A DNA stretch of 64,000 bases from Pseudomonadota bacterium (GCA_023387735.1 JAEWHP010000040.1:1-64000); one strand, 5' to 3'. Shown: positions 17,295 through 28,400, counted from the stretch's first letter. Translations and numbers: made by a program. The notes: generated by a model from the sequence alone, not told the origin.

Positions 17295-17834
17295 GTGATC
17301 GAGTTGGCTGCAGATTTACCGGCTACGCCCAGCTCAGCCCGGCATTCCCGGGATTCGAGCCTGCGCGAGCAGGCACTTGGCCACCTCTTCCTTGGGCAGC
17401 TGCTGGCTGAAATGTGGCGCAGCAACCAGCATGACACCGAAGTGCTCAAGGGCGAAGTCGATCGGGGAGGGTATGACCTCGTGCTGGAGGCGAACGGCGT
17501 CATCAGACACGTCCAGCTCAAGTCGAGCTTTGTCGGATCAAAGGTCCGCCAGATCAGCGTCAGTACGAAACTGCTGACGAAGCCGGGCGGCTGCGTCGTC
17601 TGGCTGGAATTCGATCCCGACAGTCTTCAAATCGAGCGATACCTCTGGTTCGGTGCCGCCGCCGGCTCTCCATTGCCGGATATCGGCGCCAGAATTACCC
17701 GCCATTCCAGGGCCAACAGTGCCGGACAAAAGAACGAGCGTCCGTTGCATCGTGAAGTTTCAAAATCCAGGTTCGAGGCACTTTCCGGCATCGTGCCGCT
17801 GGTCAATCGTCTGTTTGCAGGCCCCCGATCTTGA
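17295..17834 (+). CDS. PD-(D/E)XK nuclease-like protein divergent from the XRE regulator
   Basis: 179 residues from a GTG at 17295, chosen because GGAGG at 17285-17289 lies 5 bases upstream. Earlier ATGs at 17211 and 17283 lack a ribosome site. The core LREQALGHLFLGQLLAEMW, then GGYDLVLEANG and VIRHVQLKSS, gives the Glu...Asp...(Gln)-x-Lys pattern of the PD-(D/E)XK fold, followed by strands with CVVWLEFD and RYLWFGA. This matches the layout of the protein at 12977-13468. Similar proteins occur in mobile islands, but their targets are unknown. The 3' end overlaps the convergent DUF5681 gene by 32 bases. Confidence 0.6.
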   Translation: MIELAADLPATPSSARHSRDSSLREQALGHLFLGQLLAEMWRSNQHDTEVLKGEVDRGGYDLVLEANGVIRHVQLKSSFVGSKVRQISVSTKLLTKPGGCVVWLEFDPDSLQIERYLWFGAAAGSPLPDIGARITRHSRANSAGQKNERPLHREVSKSRFEALSGIVPLVNRLFAGPRS

Positions 17835-18237
17835 CGACGCCTGCGCCGGACTCCGCGAGGAATTCTTCGATAGACTTGCTGCGTTCCGGCATGAAAATCG
17901 GACGGCCCATGACCTTGGGATCACTCCAGTCCTGAAACTCGCCAGCAAGGTCGACAAGCTTCAGGATATTGCCCATGGCGATTTGGTCGCCCTGAAGTGC
18001 CGCCTGATAGTTCTTTGCGATGATGGCTTCCGCCAATGTGAGCGTCCTGGGGGCGCCGTCAATGTTGGCCTTGATCCGCCTGGTTGCGAGGCGCCTGAAG
18101 ATCGAGAGGAAATTTTCTTCTGAAGGCTTGCGACCCTTTGGGTTGCCTGATTGTCCCTTGCGAAAGCGGCCGGCCTTGGGTGGCTTTCCGTATCCTACTT
18201 CATAGCATTGACCAGCGCCTGTTGTGTTCGGCTTCAT
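17803..18237 (-). CDS. DUF5681 protein (copy 2)
   Basis: 144 residues. The N-terminal YGKPPKAGRFRKGQSGNPKG motif is the DUF5681 signature. A helical segment with IIAKNYQAALQGDQIAMGNI follows. DUF5681 genes accompany phage- or element-borne methyltransferases and terminase-like modules in alphaproteobacteria; their function is not known. Its start overlaps the stop of the upstream DUF5681 gene (ATGA), so methyltransferase, DUF5681-1 and DUF5681-2 are one operon. Confidence 0.85.
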   Translation of the reverse strand: MKPNTTGAGQCYEVGYGKPPKAGRFRKGQSGNPKGRKPSEENFLSIFRRLATRRIKANIDGAPRTLTLAEAIIAKNYQAALQGDQIAMGNILKLVDLAGEFQDWSDPKVMGRPIFMPERSKSIEEFLAESGAGVVKIGGLQTDD

Positions 18238-18626
18238 GATGATACTGGCTCCTTTTCTCGCGTAACTGGATTCATGCTGTAAGGCGGCAATGAGGGATCG
18301 CTCGGAAAGAAAATCACCCGTCCACCCTGAGGCGGCGCTTCCTTTGCCAGCAGGCCAGCGCTGATCATGAAGCGGACAAACCGGGCAAATGCCCGTTGCT
18401 TGCCGCTCATGGCATCATTGAGCAGCTTGATGACCAAAGCCTCACGGCGGGTGGTCACCGCGCCGTTCTTGCCGCGCTGTGCTGCACTGAAAAGCTCACG
18501 GAGATTGACGGTATCCGGCCGCTTCGGTCGCCCGCGAGGGTTTCCCGATTGGCCCTTGGCGAATCGTGTGTTCAGGGGAGGCTTCTTGTAGCCGACCTTA
18601 TAGCCGGGAGCATCTGATTGAGTCAT
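18234..18626 (-). CDS. DUF5681 protein (copy 1)
   Basis: 130 residues with the same N-terminal signature (YKKPPLNTRFAKGQSGNPRG) followed by Lys/Arg-rich sequence and a helix with TTRREALVIKLLNDAMSGKQ. Overlaps the methyltransferase stop by four bases and the next DUF5681 start by four. The two DUF5681 proteins are clearly related in the first ~40 residues and differ afterwards, as expected of an old tandem duplication. Confidence 0.85.
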   Translation of the reverse strand: MTQSDAPGYKVGYKKPPLNTRFAKGQSGNPRGRPKRPDTVNLRELFSAAQRGKNGAVTTRREALVIKLLNDAMSGKQRAFARFVRFMISAGLLAKEAPPQGGRVIFFPSDPSLPPYSMNPVTREKEPVSS

Positions 18627-19990
18627 GGACGGGTACCTGCCTGTTCAGCCTGCGGAAGCGTGAAGATCGACGAGGCATCCTGAGCGACCTCCTCGTCAAT
18701 CGAGCTTGCAGCCCGGCTTTCCGCAACTTCCTCAAACGTTTCGCCGAGTGGCACAAGCCACGCATTCTTGCCCGTGAACTTCTCCCATCGACGGATTGCG
18801 ACATCGACATATCCAAGATCGATCTCGATGGCGCGCGCGCGACGGCCGGTCTTCTCTGCCGCAATCAAAATCGTTCCACTGCCGCAGAATGGATCCAGAA
18901 CGATGTTGCCGCGCTTTGAGCAGTCGCGAATGGCGTCTGCCACGAGCGCCACCGGCTTGACCGTCGGATGCATTGCAAGCTCATCCATCCGGCCAGGGCG
19001 AATGGTATTGACGCCATCGTAGTCCCAGACATTGGTACGATACCGGCCATGCTGACCAAGCTCGAACGTGTTGGTGTGAGGAGCGGTTCCGTGCTTCCAG
19101 ACAAAGACCAGTTCGTGCTTGGATCGGTAAAACGAACCCATGCCTGCATTGCTCTTGTTCCAGACGCAGACGTTCTTGAGTTCTGAATAGTGGATATCGC
19201 CGGCTACGAGCATCTCGCGCATATGTCGCCAGTCCATGCAGATCTGGTGGATCGAGCCATCGGTGGAATAGCGGCAAAGATTGCCGTAGACCGCCGAGAG
19301 GAACTGCACGAACTGGTCCTCAGTCATCTCCCCGGAGGCCATCGCAAACTCGCGGTGCCTGACATTGCCCAGACCTGAGACGTGGCCATCGATTCGCACA
19401 TTGTACGGCGGGTCGGTGAACACGAAGTCGGCGAGCTCATCTCCCATCAATTGTCGATAGGTTTCTTCGCTCGTCGAGTCTCCGCAGATGAGCAAATGCT
19501 TTCCGAGCTGCCAGATGTCACCGCGACGGCTGATCGGCGCATCGCTGGCTCGGTCCGGAATGTGGTTTTCCGGCTGGTCGCTCTCCGGATCAATACCTTC
19601 GATAATCAGGTCGGTTTCTGCGGGCTCGAAGCCGGTCAGATCAACGTCGAAACCGACGTCGACGAGGTGCTGAAGCTCGATGGCCAGCACCTCGTTGTCC
19701 CAACCTGCCTTTTCTGCAAGGCGATTGTCCGCAAGAACGTATGCCTTCTTGTCAGATTCGCTGAGATGGGAAAGCCGCACACATGGGACGGTCTTCATCT
19801 TGAGCTGCTTGGCCGCCTCGACGCGGCCATGGCCGGCGATGATCTGGTCGTCATCGTCGATCAACACCGGGTTGTTGAAGCCGAAGCGTTCGATACTCCG
19901 CGCGATCTGCTTGATCTGCTTCGGCGAATGAGTGCGCGCGTTGCCTGAATAGGGGCGCAGAGAACTGGTAGGCCGTTGTTCGAAGTTCAT
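18623..19990 (-). CDS. ParB-like / site-specific DNA methyltransferase fusion
   Basis: 455 residues. Residues about 5-100 are a ParB/Spo0J-type nuclease-like domain (LRPYSGNARTHSPKQIKQIA, then DQIIAGHGRVEAAKQLKM). Residues about 160-430 are an N4/N6 DNA methyltransferase. The catalytic DPPY is at 193-196 and the AdoMet-binding LDPFCGSGTILIAAEK follows later, the beta-class order. It should methylate adenine-N6 or cytosine-N4 in a specific site, unknown here. No restriction gene of a standard type is adjacent, so it may be an orphan phage-type methyltransferase protecting or regulating the element. First of a three-gene operon with the DUF5681 pair. Confidence 0.93.
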   Translation of the reverse strand: MNFEQRPTSSLRPYSGNARTHSPKQIKQIARSIERFGFNNPVLIDDDDQIIAGHGRVEAAKQLKMKTVPCVRLSHLSESDKKAYVLADNRLAEKAGWDNEVLAIELQHLVDVGFDVDLTGFEPAETDLIIEGIDPESDQPENHIPDRASDAPISRRGDIWQLGKHLLICGDSTSEETYRQLMGDELADFVFTDPPYNVRIDGHVSGLGNVRHREFAMASGEMTEDQFVQFLSAVYGNLCRYSTDGSIHQICMDWRHMREMLVAGDIHYSELKNVCVWNKSNAGMGSFYRSKHELVFVWKHGTAPHTNTFELGQHGRYRTNVWDYDGVNTIRPGRMDELAMHPTVKPVALVADAIRDCSKRGNIVLDPFCGSGTILIAAEKTGRRARAIEIDLGYVDVAIRRWEKFTGKNAWLVPLGETFEEVAESRAASSIDEEVAQDASSIFTLPQAEQAGTRP

Positions 19991-20052
19991 AAATGGATTC
20001 CCTCAGGCGCGAAAGGCGCCGATCAACAGGAAACCCGATCCCGTCATCGGGA

Positions 20053-20580
20053 TCACTCATGGAAAATGCGCGGATCATTTATGAGAGCGGGAAACTGCCG
20101 TTCGATCTCGGCGTCAAAGTCCTCTGAATCGATTGCAACATTTTCCGAGCTATGAAGGCGTCCACTCTTCCAGCTGGAATGCTTGTTCCTGAGCGCGCGC
20201 CAATCGATATTGCCGAAGCTGGTGCTCATTGTGGTGGCAAGATGCTGATAGGCTCGTTCGCTGGGGGATGCCTTGCCCCGGGGCTGCGAACCTCCCGCCT
20301 CAGACTGAAACCGTCGCAGCAGTTCTGAATAGCGCTGATCGAGTTCTTTCATACCAAATTCCTCACGGGCGGGGTGGTTTGCGGGGCGACCGCGTCGCTT
20401 GACGGCAGGAATCGAAAAGGCAGAAAACAGCTCGCGCAAATCCGCGGGCAGGGGACCGATCTCCTGTTCGACTGCACGCAGCAAATCGTCTCCCGGCACG
20501 GCCTGCCCACGGCATTTCTCGATCCTGATCGTCGAGATGAAGTCACGCCAAAGGCGCTGCTGATTGAACGGGATAGCCAT
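20053..20580 (-). CDS. Hypothetical protein upstream of the methyltransferase
   Basis: 175 residues. Not recognised. It has LWRDFISTIRIEKCRGQAVP, a basic RRGRPANHPAR segment resembling an AT-hook (GRP core), and an acidic C-terminus. It ends 62 bases before the methyltransferase gene on the same strand and is preceded by an imperfect palindrome at 20588-20625, so it is likely the first gene of that operon. A DNA-binding role is only suggested by the RGRP motif. Confidence 0.6.
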   Translation of the reverse strand: MAIPFNQQRLWRDFISTIRIEKCRGQAVPGDDLLRAVEQEIGPLPADLRELFSAFSIPAVKRRGRPANHPAREEFGMKELDQRYSELLRRFQSEAGGSQPRGKASPSERAYQHLATTMSTSFGNIDWRALRNKHSSWKSGRLHSSENVAIDSEDFDAEIERQFPALINDPRIFHE

Positions 20581-20587
20581 CGCGTCA

Positions 20588-20625
20588 CTCCAAGAAAGTA
20601 CTGTGAATACAGTATCTTGTTGGAG
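20588..20625. promoter_or_regulatory. 38-bp imperfect palindrome at the head of the methyltransferase operon
   Basis: The arm CTCCAAGAAAGTACTGT and the opposite arm match at 14 of 17 positions around a 4-base centre, with an inner TACTGT/ACAGTA core. It lies 7 bases upstream of the start of the gene at 20580 on the minus strand, where an operator overlapping the promoter would sit. The spacing does not fit LexA boxes. Confidence 0.5.
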
Positions 20626-21409
20626 TTTGTGGTCAAAGAACGCGCCAACGTTTGGTTAATGCTCTTGGCCCGTTCTAAGGGATTTTGACCGCCGTGACCC
20701 TAGCGGCCACTTCGAATAGCGAATGTAGAGGCTTCCCAGAGAGTTTTGCGATTCGATCACAGTTTAGTGTCTGCTCCGACACCGCGGCGTTCGCGGAATG
20801 TGCGGTTATGGAATGGGGATGCCAAGCCTCGCCCTTCGGCCGACTTCTTTCGTAAAATCTAATTTCCGAATCCGGGTAGGCCGCCCGCACGCCAGCAAAT
20901 TTGCGGTTCGTTTCTTCGCGGATTTCGGGTGTCGTCTCGGATGTGGTTGATGAAGTTGGGGGAGAACGACAGCGCCCGGCGAGTGAGTCTTAAATGAACT
21001 AGCGTTTACCCGACAAGGGGCCACGCATTGATTTGGATCAACTGAACCGGTTCTAATGCGGGGAATCAAAGCGAGCTGCTGACTTGCGGCACCCCAACGG
21101 GAGGACATCGCCATGCATTGACCGCGATTTTACCCTTCGTGTCTTTGATCGCGTTTAGTTTTCTGATTGCAGCGGCCGATCGCGGCGTATCAGCGGATGC
21201 TTCCGTAACAACGCGAGCAAACCGGACAGCAACACGAATTGCAGAGCAGCTGGAGAAAGCTGTTCAAATACAGGTGGTTTGTCCGCCCCTATGATGGTCA
21301 AAGTTACAAAGTGGGCAACCCGATCCCAACCGGGCCTGTTACTGAGCCAATTCCGAGGCTTCTCTTTTGGACGGGCGCGATGATTGTTGGAATTCTTGGA
21401 GGGCTGGGA
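20626..21409. other. Gene-poor stretch between the island and the small secreted protein
   Basis: No convincing gene. Open frames are short and without recognisable protein pattern. Nothing resembling an attachment-site core could be identified by eye, although the island boundary may lie here. Confidence 0.35.
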
Positions 21410-21613
21410 ATGATCAGATTGATGCTCGCGGCAGTTCTCGGTGTTAGTACAACTGTGGCGTACGGGCAGCAAGGTGCACCAAATCCCCAAAAGCGTGAAG
21501 CTTGCAGACAGCTTGCCCTTTCGCGCGGTTTTACGTTTGACCGGGGAACCAACAAGGGAGCCGTCAAGGTAAAGGACTTCGTGAGGGGGTGCATGCAAGG
21601 AACGCAGCGGTAA
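21410..21613 (+). CDS. Small secreted protein with signal peptide
   Basis: 67 residues from the ATG at 21410, with GGAGGG about 9 bases upstream. MIRLMLAAVLGVSTTVAYGQ is a typical Sec signal peptide with cleavage after AYG or GQQ. The mature part (about 48 residues) has two cysteines (REACRQLALSRGF and VRGCMQG), as in a family of small periplasmic PsiF-like or hypothetical proteins of Bradyrhizobium. The two cysteines could form a disulfide. Function unknown. Confidence 0.7.
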   Translation: MIRLMLAAVLGVSTTVAYGQQGAPNPQKREACRQLALSRGFTFDRGTNKGAVKVKDFVRGCMQGTQR

Positions 21614-22465
21614 GGACCGCTGAGAACTCCACAGACCTCCGCTGTCACCACTCCAATGGACAGTCAGGAGAACGCATCCTGGGCTTGGTTCGTCTCAGGC
21701 GACGTCGCTTCGCCCAGTCCGGCGACTGCCGCCGGTAGCGGCAATCTGCGCGCCCGGAGACCGTCCCTTCGAGCCCCTCGGGCAAGCGTGGCGGAATAGG
21801 TCAGGGCCGATCTCGTCGGCTTTGTGAGGTGCGGCATGGACAGCATCCGATCGACGGCGAGCAGCCGAGCGAGGTTAGGCTTGCGAAGGGGCCAGCGGCG
21901 GCTTGCCCAAAATCATCGCCGTGAGGACCGTTCGCACTCGCGCTGAACTGCCCCGGGCGAGTGCGGGTCGGCTATGCAAGGACTTCCCTGCCCGCTGGTT
22001 TTTTGAAACTGCCGTTTGAGACATGCCCGACGTCCCTAAGCTGGTTCCAAGTCAGTCCGTAAAATCAAGGCATCCGCTTGGCGCGCTATCGGCTGACTGG
22101 CGGTTCACCTAAGGCAGAGGGCAGTTGAGCGAGGTCGAGAAAAGGAACCCCACCCAGAAGTTGTGAAATGACGCTTTTATTGAGCGTCGTAAGTAAGCCC
22201 TAGTCACGGACGAACAGTCGCTTGACGCTCAGACGTATGTCTAATCAGGGCTGTCCGATGTTTTCAGGCCAATCCAAATACTGCGCGTATACTTGCGCCA
22301 GTGGCTCTTCAACGAAGTCTAGTTTGACAGCGGTCTGCGGTCCGTTGTGTCCGAGACACCAAGGCAGTCCAATTAACCGAATCACCAAACGCCCGTCTGC
22401 CGTGCGGTGCAAAATCAAATTTGCGTGTTGGTTTGCGACAGATATGATATAGGCGATGGGATAAT
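21614..22465. other. Gene-poor stretch upstream of the giant RTX gene
   Basis: About 850 bases without a supported gene. Composition becomes AT-richer in the last ~60 bases before the RTX gene, where its promoter is expected. No tRNA or repeat recognised. Confidence 0.35.
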
Positions 22466-22480
22466 TTAGTATTTTATTAA
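22466..22480 (+). promoter_or_regulatory. Possible CtrA-like site before the RTX gene
   Basis: TTAG-TATTTTA-TTAA fits the CtrA consensus TTAA-N7-TTAA with one mismatch, in an AT-rich patch 19 bases before the GTG start at 22499. CtrA controls cell-cycle and surface genes in alphaproteobacteria. A chance match in AT-rich DNA is quite possible. Confidence 0.25.
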
Positions 22481-22498
22481 CCTTCTTGGGGTGGCGTT

Positions 22499-25400
22499 GT
22501 GAAATACGCCGGCGAATTTGGGGCTAGTCAGGCCGATCCGGCTTCGTTCCCCCATGCAGACTTCGCCCTGTTTTCGCATCGGGGGGATCCGGGTGCCGTC
22601 ACGGTGTCGGATGCGCATCTTCTGTTCTCTGGGAACTATGAGAGATTTGGCAACGATCTGATCATCTCCTCCGATCAGACACATCGCGTTGTAGTTCCGA
22701 ATTATTTTCACGGGGACAAACGTCCATTGCTGTTCTCACCAGAGGGAGCACTACTGGATGCTGCGATCGTTGATACCCTGACCGGACACACTCAATTCGC
22801 GCAGGCTGGAGGCAGCCCCGCCGGTAAGGTGGTCGGAAATATCGCTAAGATGACCGGCAGCGCCAGTATCGTTCGCAATGGCGTAACTATCGATGTTCAA
22901 GTCGGCGATGTGGTCTATCAAAACGACGTATTGCAGACCGGAAGTTCTTCCACGGTCGGTCTGGTGCTTGTCGACGGTACCGCCTTCAACTTGAGCGCAA
23001 ACGCGCGATTGATGCTGAACGACCTTACTTTCGACGCAAGCAGTACGTCGAACTCTTCGTTGATCACGCTTGTTCAAGGCGCCGCGAGCTTCGTAGCTGG
23101 TCAAGTGGCCAAAACGGGCGACATGAAGGTGGCGACGCCTGCGGCCGTTATCGGAATTCGGGGCACTGCGGTTAAACTGGATATCTCCTCAACGGACGGA
23201 AGGGTAGATATCTCGGTCATCGATCAACGGGATGGACAGGTACACTCTGTCGAGGTGTTTAATAATGCCGGAGTCCAAGTCGCTACGGTTTTCAGCAATG
23301 GACCATCTCTCTCAGTTACACCAACGACAAACTTCGACGTCAGCATTCAGCAGAACAATAAAACGCCAGCTCAGGTCGCCCAAGAATTCAGTGCGTTTCA
23401 GGCGGCAATAGAAACTTACAACATCCAAAAACAGATCAATCCCAATCTTCCGCAGCATACCGAAAACGGTAGCGGCAACAACTCAAATACTGGGACGAAA
23501 TATGCAAGTCTGGGCAGTACGCCGCCTGATCCACCAGCCACTGACTCCTTTGCTGAAAGCAAGGGTCTAGCAGTTCAAGCTCTCGTCACTGATTTGGAAA
23601 TTCAGGCCGCCGAAACTGTCCCTGCGACGGGCACCGTTGGCACATCGATTACTGTTCCACCGATTTCAACCCCTTCAACTACCGCTATCTTGGATAGTCC
23701 GGTAACTTTTGCGGTTGCTCCGCAGGTTACCGCGAGACTGGCGTTCAATACTGGAACGTCTACCGATATCATCACCTCAAATAATGCGACGATGAGCGGG
23801 ACTGGTCTCGCTAACACCGCGGTGAATTTCACGGTCGACGGCAGTCCAATTCCCACCACCGTTGTGGCTGACGCCAACGGGGTATGGTCTTTCACGCCAA
23901 GCGGTCTTGCCGACGGCGTGCATACAATAGTTGCAAGCCAGACCGACGCCTTTGGTAACACGGGTGCTGCTTCGCTGAGCTTCATGCTCGACACCACGGC
24001 GCCCGGCGGCGGAACGCCGAACCTAGAGGCGTCTGATACCGGCAGTTCGAGCATCGACAATATAACAGCTGCCACAATGCCGACGTTTGTTATTTTGTTG
24101 AGCCCGTCGGTGGCTGCCGGCGACTCAGTCCAATTGCTTCTGGATGGTTCGCCCCTTGCGCATCCCGTGAGGCACATCGTGACGGCAGCCGATGTGTCGG
24201 TAGGACGCGTGAGCTTAATGGTTATCGCGGGCGATCTCGGAGCTGATGGCAGAAAACAAGCAATTGCGCAGTTTAGTGATACGGCCGGCAATAGCTCGGT
24301 AAGTGCGCCGCTAGACTTCGTATTAGATACCACCGCACCTTCGGTGTCCATCGCCAGTGGGGGTGGTCAGACTGACCAAGCCGCTCAGATCCTCACTGGC
24401 ACTGCGGATGCAGCTGAAGCCGGTGCGATCGTCACCATCTTTGATAACGGAATCCCGATCGCTATTGCCGTCGTCCAGAACGATGGCAGCTGGGGCAGCA
24501 GCGTCACGCTCAATAATGGTACCAACACGCTGACCGCACAGGTTACCGATCTCGCCGGGAACACGGGTGCCAGCGCGCCTGTGTTGTTTACGTTGAGCAC
24601 CGACCCACCGGTCAATGACGCGCCGGTGGCGACCAATTTGTCGACGGCCGAGACCTACACGGAAAACACCCCGCTCAACCTGGTCGACATCGTGGTGAGC
24701 GACGCCGACAGCGCCAACGTGACGGCGACGCTGACGCTGTCGAACCCGGCGGCGGGCAGCCTGAACACGGCGACCTCGGGGGCGGTGACCTCGACCTACA
24801 ATGCCGCGACCGGGGTGTGGACCGCCTCGGGGGCGATTGCCGACGTCAATGCGCTGCTGGCGGGGCTGACGCTGACGCCGGCGGCGAACTTCAACGGCAG
24901 CTTCTCGATCGCCACCAGCGTCAGCGACGGGGTGGCGCCGGCGATCACCGGCAGCAAGGTCTTCACCAGCACTACCATCACCGGAGATGGCGACAACAAC
25001 TCGCTGATTGGGACCGCCAATGCCGACACGCTGCGTGCTTTGGCCGGCAACGATCGGCTGCAAGGTTTAGGCGGCAACGATGTGCTTGACGGCGGGGTAG
25101 GCTTTGACCGTGCGATCTATACCGACGCAACGGGCGGGGTCACCGTCAATCTTGCGGTCGGCACAGCCTTCGGTGCCGGGATTGGTACGGACGTTCTTGT
25201 TGGCATTGAAGGCGCGGTCGGTAGCGACTTCGCCGATACGTTCAACGCGGCCGGGTTTGTCGGATCGACCGGACTACCTGGTGTAGCTGCCGGGCAGAGC
25301 GACTTCGAGGGCCGCGGCGGGAACGATCTCATCACCGGCCAAATGAACGCGCTTGGGCAGGCGGTATCACGGATAAACTATCTCAGCGCCACCGGTGGAG

Positions 25401-28400
25401 TTACGGTGGATATCGCCGCAGGTACCGCCAACGGCGATGCATCTGTAGGCAACGATTCATTCTCCAACGTCGCCACGATCTGGGGATCCGCTTTCGACGA
25501 CACGTTCTACGGCAGCGACAATGCATCCTTCACCTACGAGACCTATGAAGGCCGCGGGGGAGACGACCTCATCGACGGCCGTGGAGGGTACGATCAAGTC
25601 ACCTACAACAACGATCCGGCAACCACCTCTGGGATCGTTGTTCATCTAGCCGCCGGAACGATAATTGGCGATATCACGGTTGGTACCGACACGATCCGCA
25701 ACATGGAGGCGGCGCGGGGCACCAACTTCGACGACGTGTTCGATGCAACCGGTTACGGCCTTGCCGGCGCCCTCAATGGCAGTAGCACCAACGGCAACTT
25801 CAACGACTTCGGCGGAGCTGGTGGTAATGACACGATTATCGGTAACGGGTTTACCCGTCTTAACTACAGTGTAGCGACGGCCGGCGTCACAGTTGATCTC
25901 GAGACCAGCGCGATCGGCACGACCACGGCCATCACGGTTGCGGGCAGCGCGACAGGAACCACCGAAGGAACCGATACCTTTACCGGCGTCAATGCGGTGC
26001 AGGGCTCGATGTTTGCCGATACGCTGCTAGGCAGCAGCTTTAGCAATACCTTCACCGGCCTTGGCGGCGCCGACTTTGTCGACGGCCGCGGTGGCTTCGA
26101 CACGGCTAGCTACAACAGCCTTGGCACTGTGACAAGCGGAGTGAGCGTCAACATGGCGGCGGGTACCGCCACCGGCGACGCCTCGATCGGAACGGATACG
26201 CTGCGCAATATTGAGGCTATCCAGGGAACGATGTTGGCCGATACTTACGATGCAACCGGCTACGGACTTGCCGGGGCCGCCAACATCAGCACCAGCAATG
26301 GCAACTTCAACCAGTTCGAGGGCTTGGACGGCGACGACTCCATCACCGGTAACGGCAACACGCGCATCGTGTTCTACAATGCGGCCGCTGGCGTCACCGT
26401 CAATTTGACCACCAATATCTCGCAAGGAACGGCCAGCGGCGACCTAGCCGGCGTCGGCACGGATACCTTCTCCGGCATCAGCTCGGTTGCTGGATCTGCA
26501 TTTGCTGACTCGATAACGGGATCCGACAACGCTGCGAACACCCCGGAGGATCTTGCAGGCCGCGGCGGCAACGACTTCATCGACGGCAGGGGCGGCTTCG
26601 ACCGGGCCTATTACAGCGATGATCCGACCGGCGCCGGTATCCAGATCGATTTGGCTTCGGGCATAGTGATCGGCGATGCTGCCATCGGGAGCGACACGCT
26701 GCGCTCGGTTGAAGGTATCCGTGGCACAAGTTTTGCGGATATTTTCGTTGCGACCAATTTTGGTGTCTCGGGACTGAACGTCGGCAGCTTTGCAACTTTC
26801 AACGAGTTTGAGGGAATGCGGGGCGACGACACAATCACTGGAAACGGCAACACCCGGATTGCATTCTACAACGCTTTGGCGGGGGTTACGGTTGATCTTA
26901 ATGCGGGTATTTCGCACGGGACGGCGTCCGGCGATGTCGCGGGTGTTGGCAACGACAGCTTCGTGGGTGTCACCTCCGTTCGTGGTTCAAATTTCGCGGA
27001 CGCGATCTTCGGAGATGACAACGCTAACGCACTGGAGGGCCGGGATGGCGATGATCGGCTGAGCGGACGTGGCGGAACCGATACACTAACGGGCGGCAAC
27101 GGCGCTGACACGTTCATCTATGCCGATGGAGGTGGAGCGGATGCCGTCACCGACTTCAGTCGCGCTCAAGGCGACTTGATCGACGTAAGCGGTGTGGCGA
27201 TCATTGCTTCGTTTGCGGACATTCAGTCTCGGGCAACGGTGGTCAACGGGAACACCCTTATAGACTTCGGCGGGGGCAACACGCTCACGCTTGTCGGGGT
27301 GACCAGCATCCAGCAAAGCGATTTCATATTCCGTACCGTTTTGAACGGATTGTCAGGCGCGGATTTACTCTCTGGAACGAGTCACTCCGACGTCATCTCT
27401 GGCCTTGCAGGCAATGATATTCTCAAAGGGCTGGAGGGCGATGACCAGTTGGATGGTGGAATTGGTCGGGATATCGCCGATTATAGCGAAGCGACCGGTT
27501 TCATCAGCGTTGCAATGGCAACAGGAATCGTGATCGGGGATCCTTCTGTTGGAAACGATACATTGCGATCCGTCGAGTCTGTTCGCGGCACGGAGTTTGA
27601 TGACGTCTATGTTGCCGTAGGCTTCAATCAGACAAGCCTCAACAATGCTCAGGACATCCCGATCCAGTCGACCATTAACAACACTTTCGAAGGCGGAGGC
27701 GGTGATGACATCATCATTGGAAGCAGCGGCGTTCAAACATCGTACTCAACGGGCGAGGGAGGAACGCAGGTCTCGTACGCCCACGCATTGGGAGCGGTCA
27801 TTGTCGATCTGCGGGCCGGCAGTGCACAGGGGATCGCGGCAAACGATGCAGCTCACGTTGGCGTTGACACAATCCAGTTCGTCAACGGAGTAGCAGGGTC
27901 GAACTTCAACGATAGCTTGCTTGGAACTGATAGCGCTCCCCACGTAGATGTCTTCTACGGTGGAATGGGGAATGACACGATCGATGGTCGCGATGGATAC
28001 GACCATGTCGGCTACTATAATTTTTTCGACCCGAGCCTGATTACCGGTTCCGTTTCCGTAAACCTCGCCGCCGGTATCGTCAAGGGTGATACGTCGGTCG
28101 GCACCGATACGCTGCGGTCTGTCGAACTCGTTCGCGGTACACAGTTCAATGATACTTATAGCGCCGTTGGCTTCGGGGCTGCCGGCGCGCTGAACGTCAG
28201 CAACACCGGCACGTTCAACCACTTCGAGGGTATGGGCGGGAACGACACTGTTTTCGGCAACGGAAATACCCGCATCGACTACAACCTTGCTTTGGCGGCG
28301 GTGACCATCGATTTTCAGCTCGGAACAGCCCGCAGCACGGTTGCCGACGACGCCGGCATTGGCATTGACACGATGGATAGCGGCGTCAACTCGGCCCGTG

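Noticed and set aside
20588..20625. LexA-type SOS box
   Set aside because: The CTGT/ACAG core has a 4-base spacer, not the 8 of gamma-type boxes, and does not match the alphaproteobacterial GAAC-N7-GTTC form.
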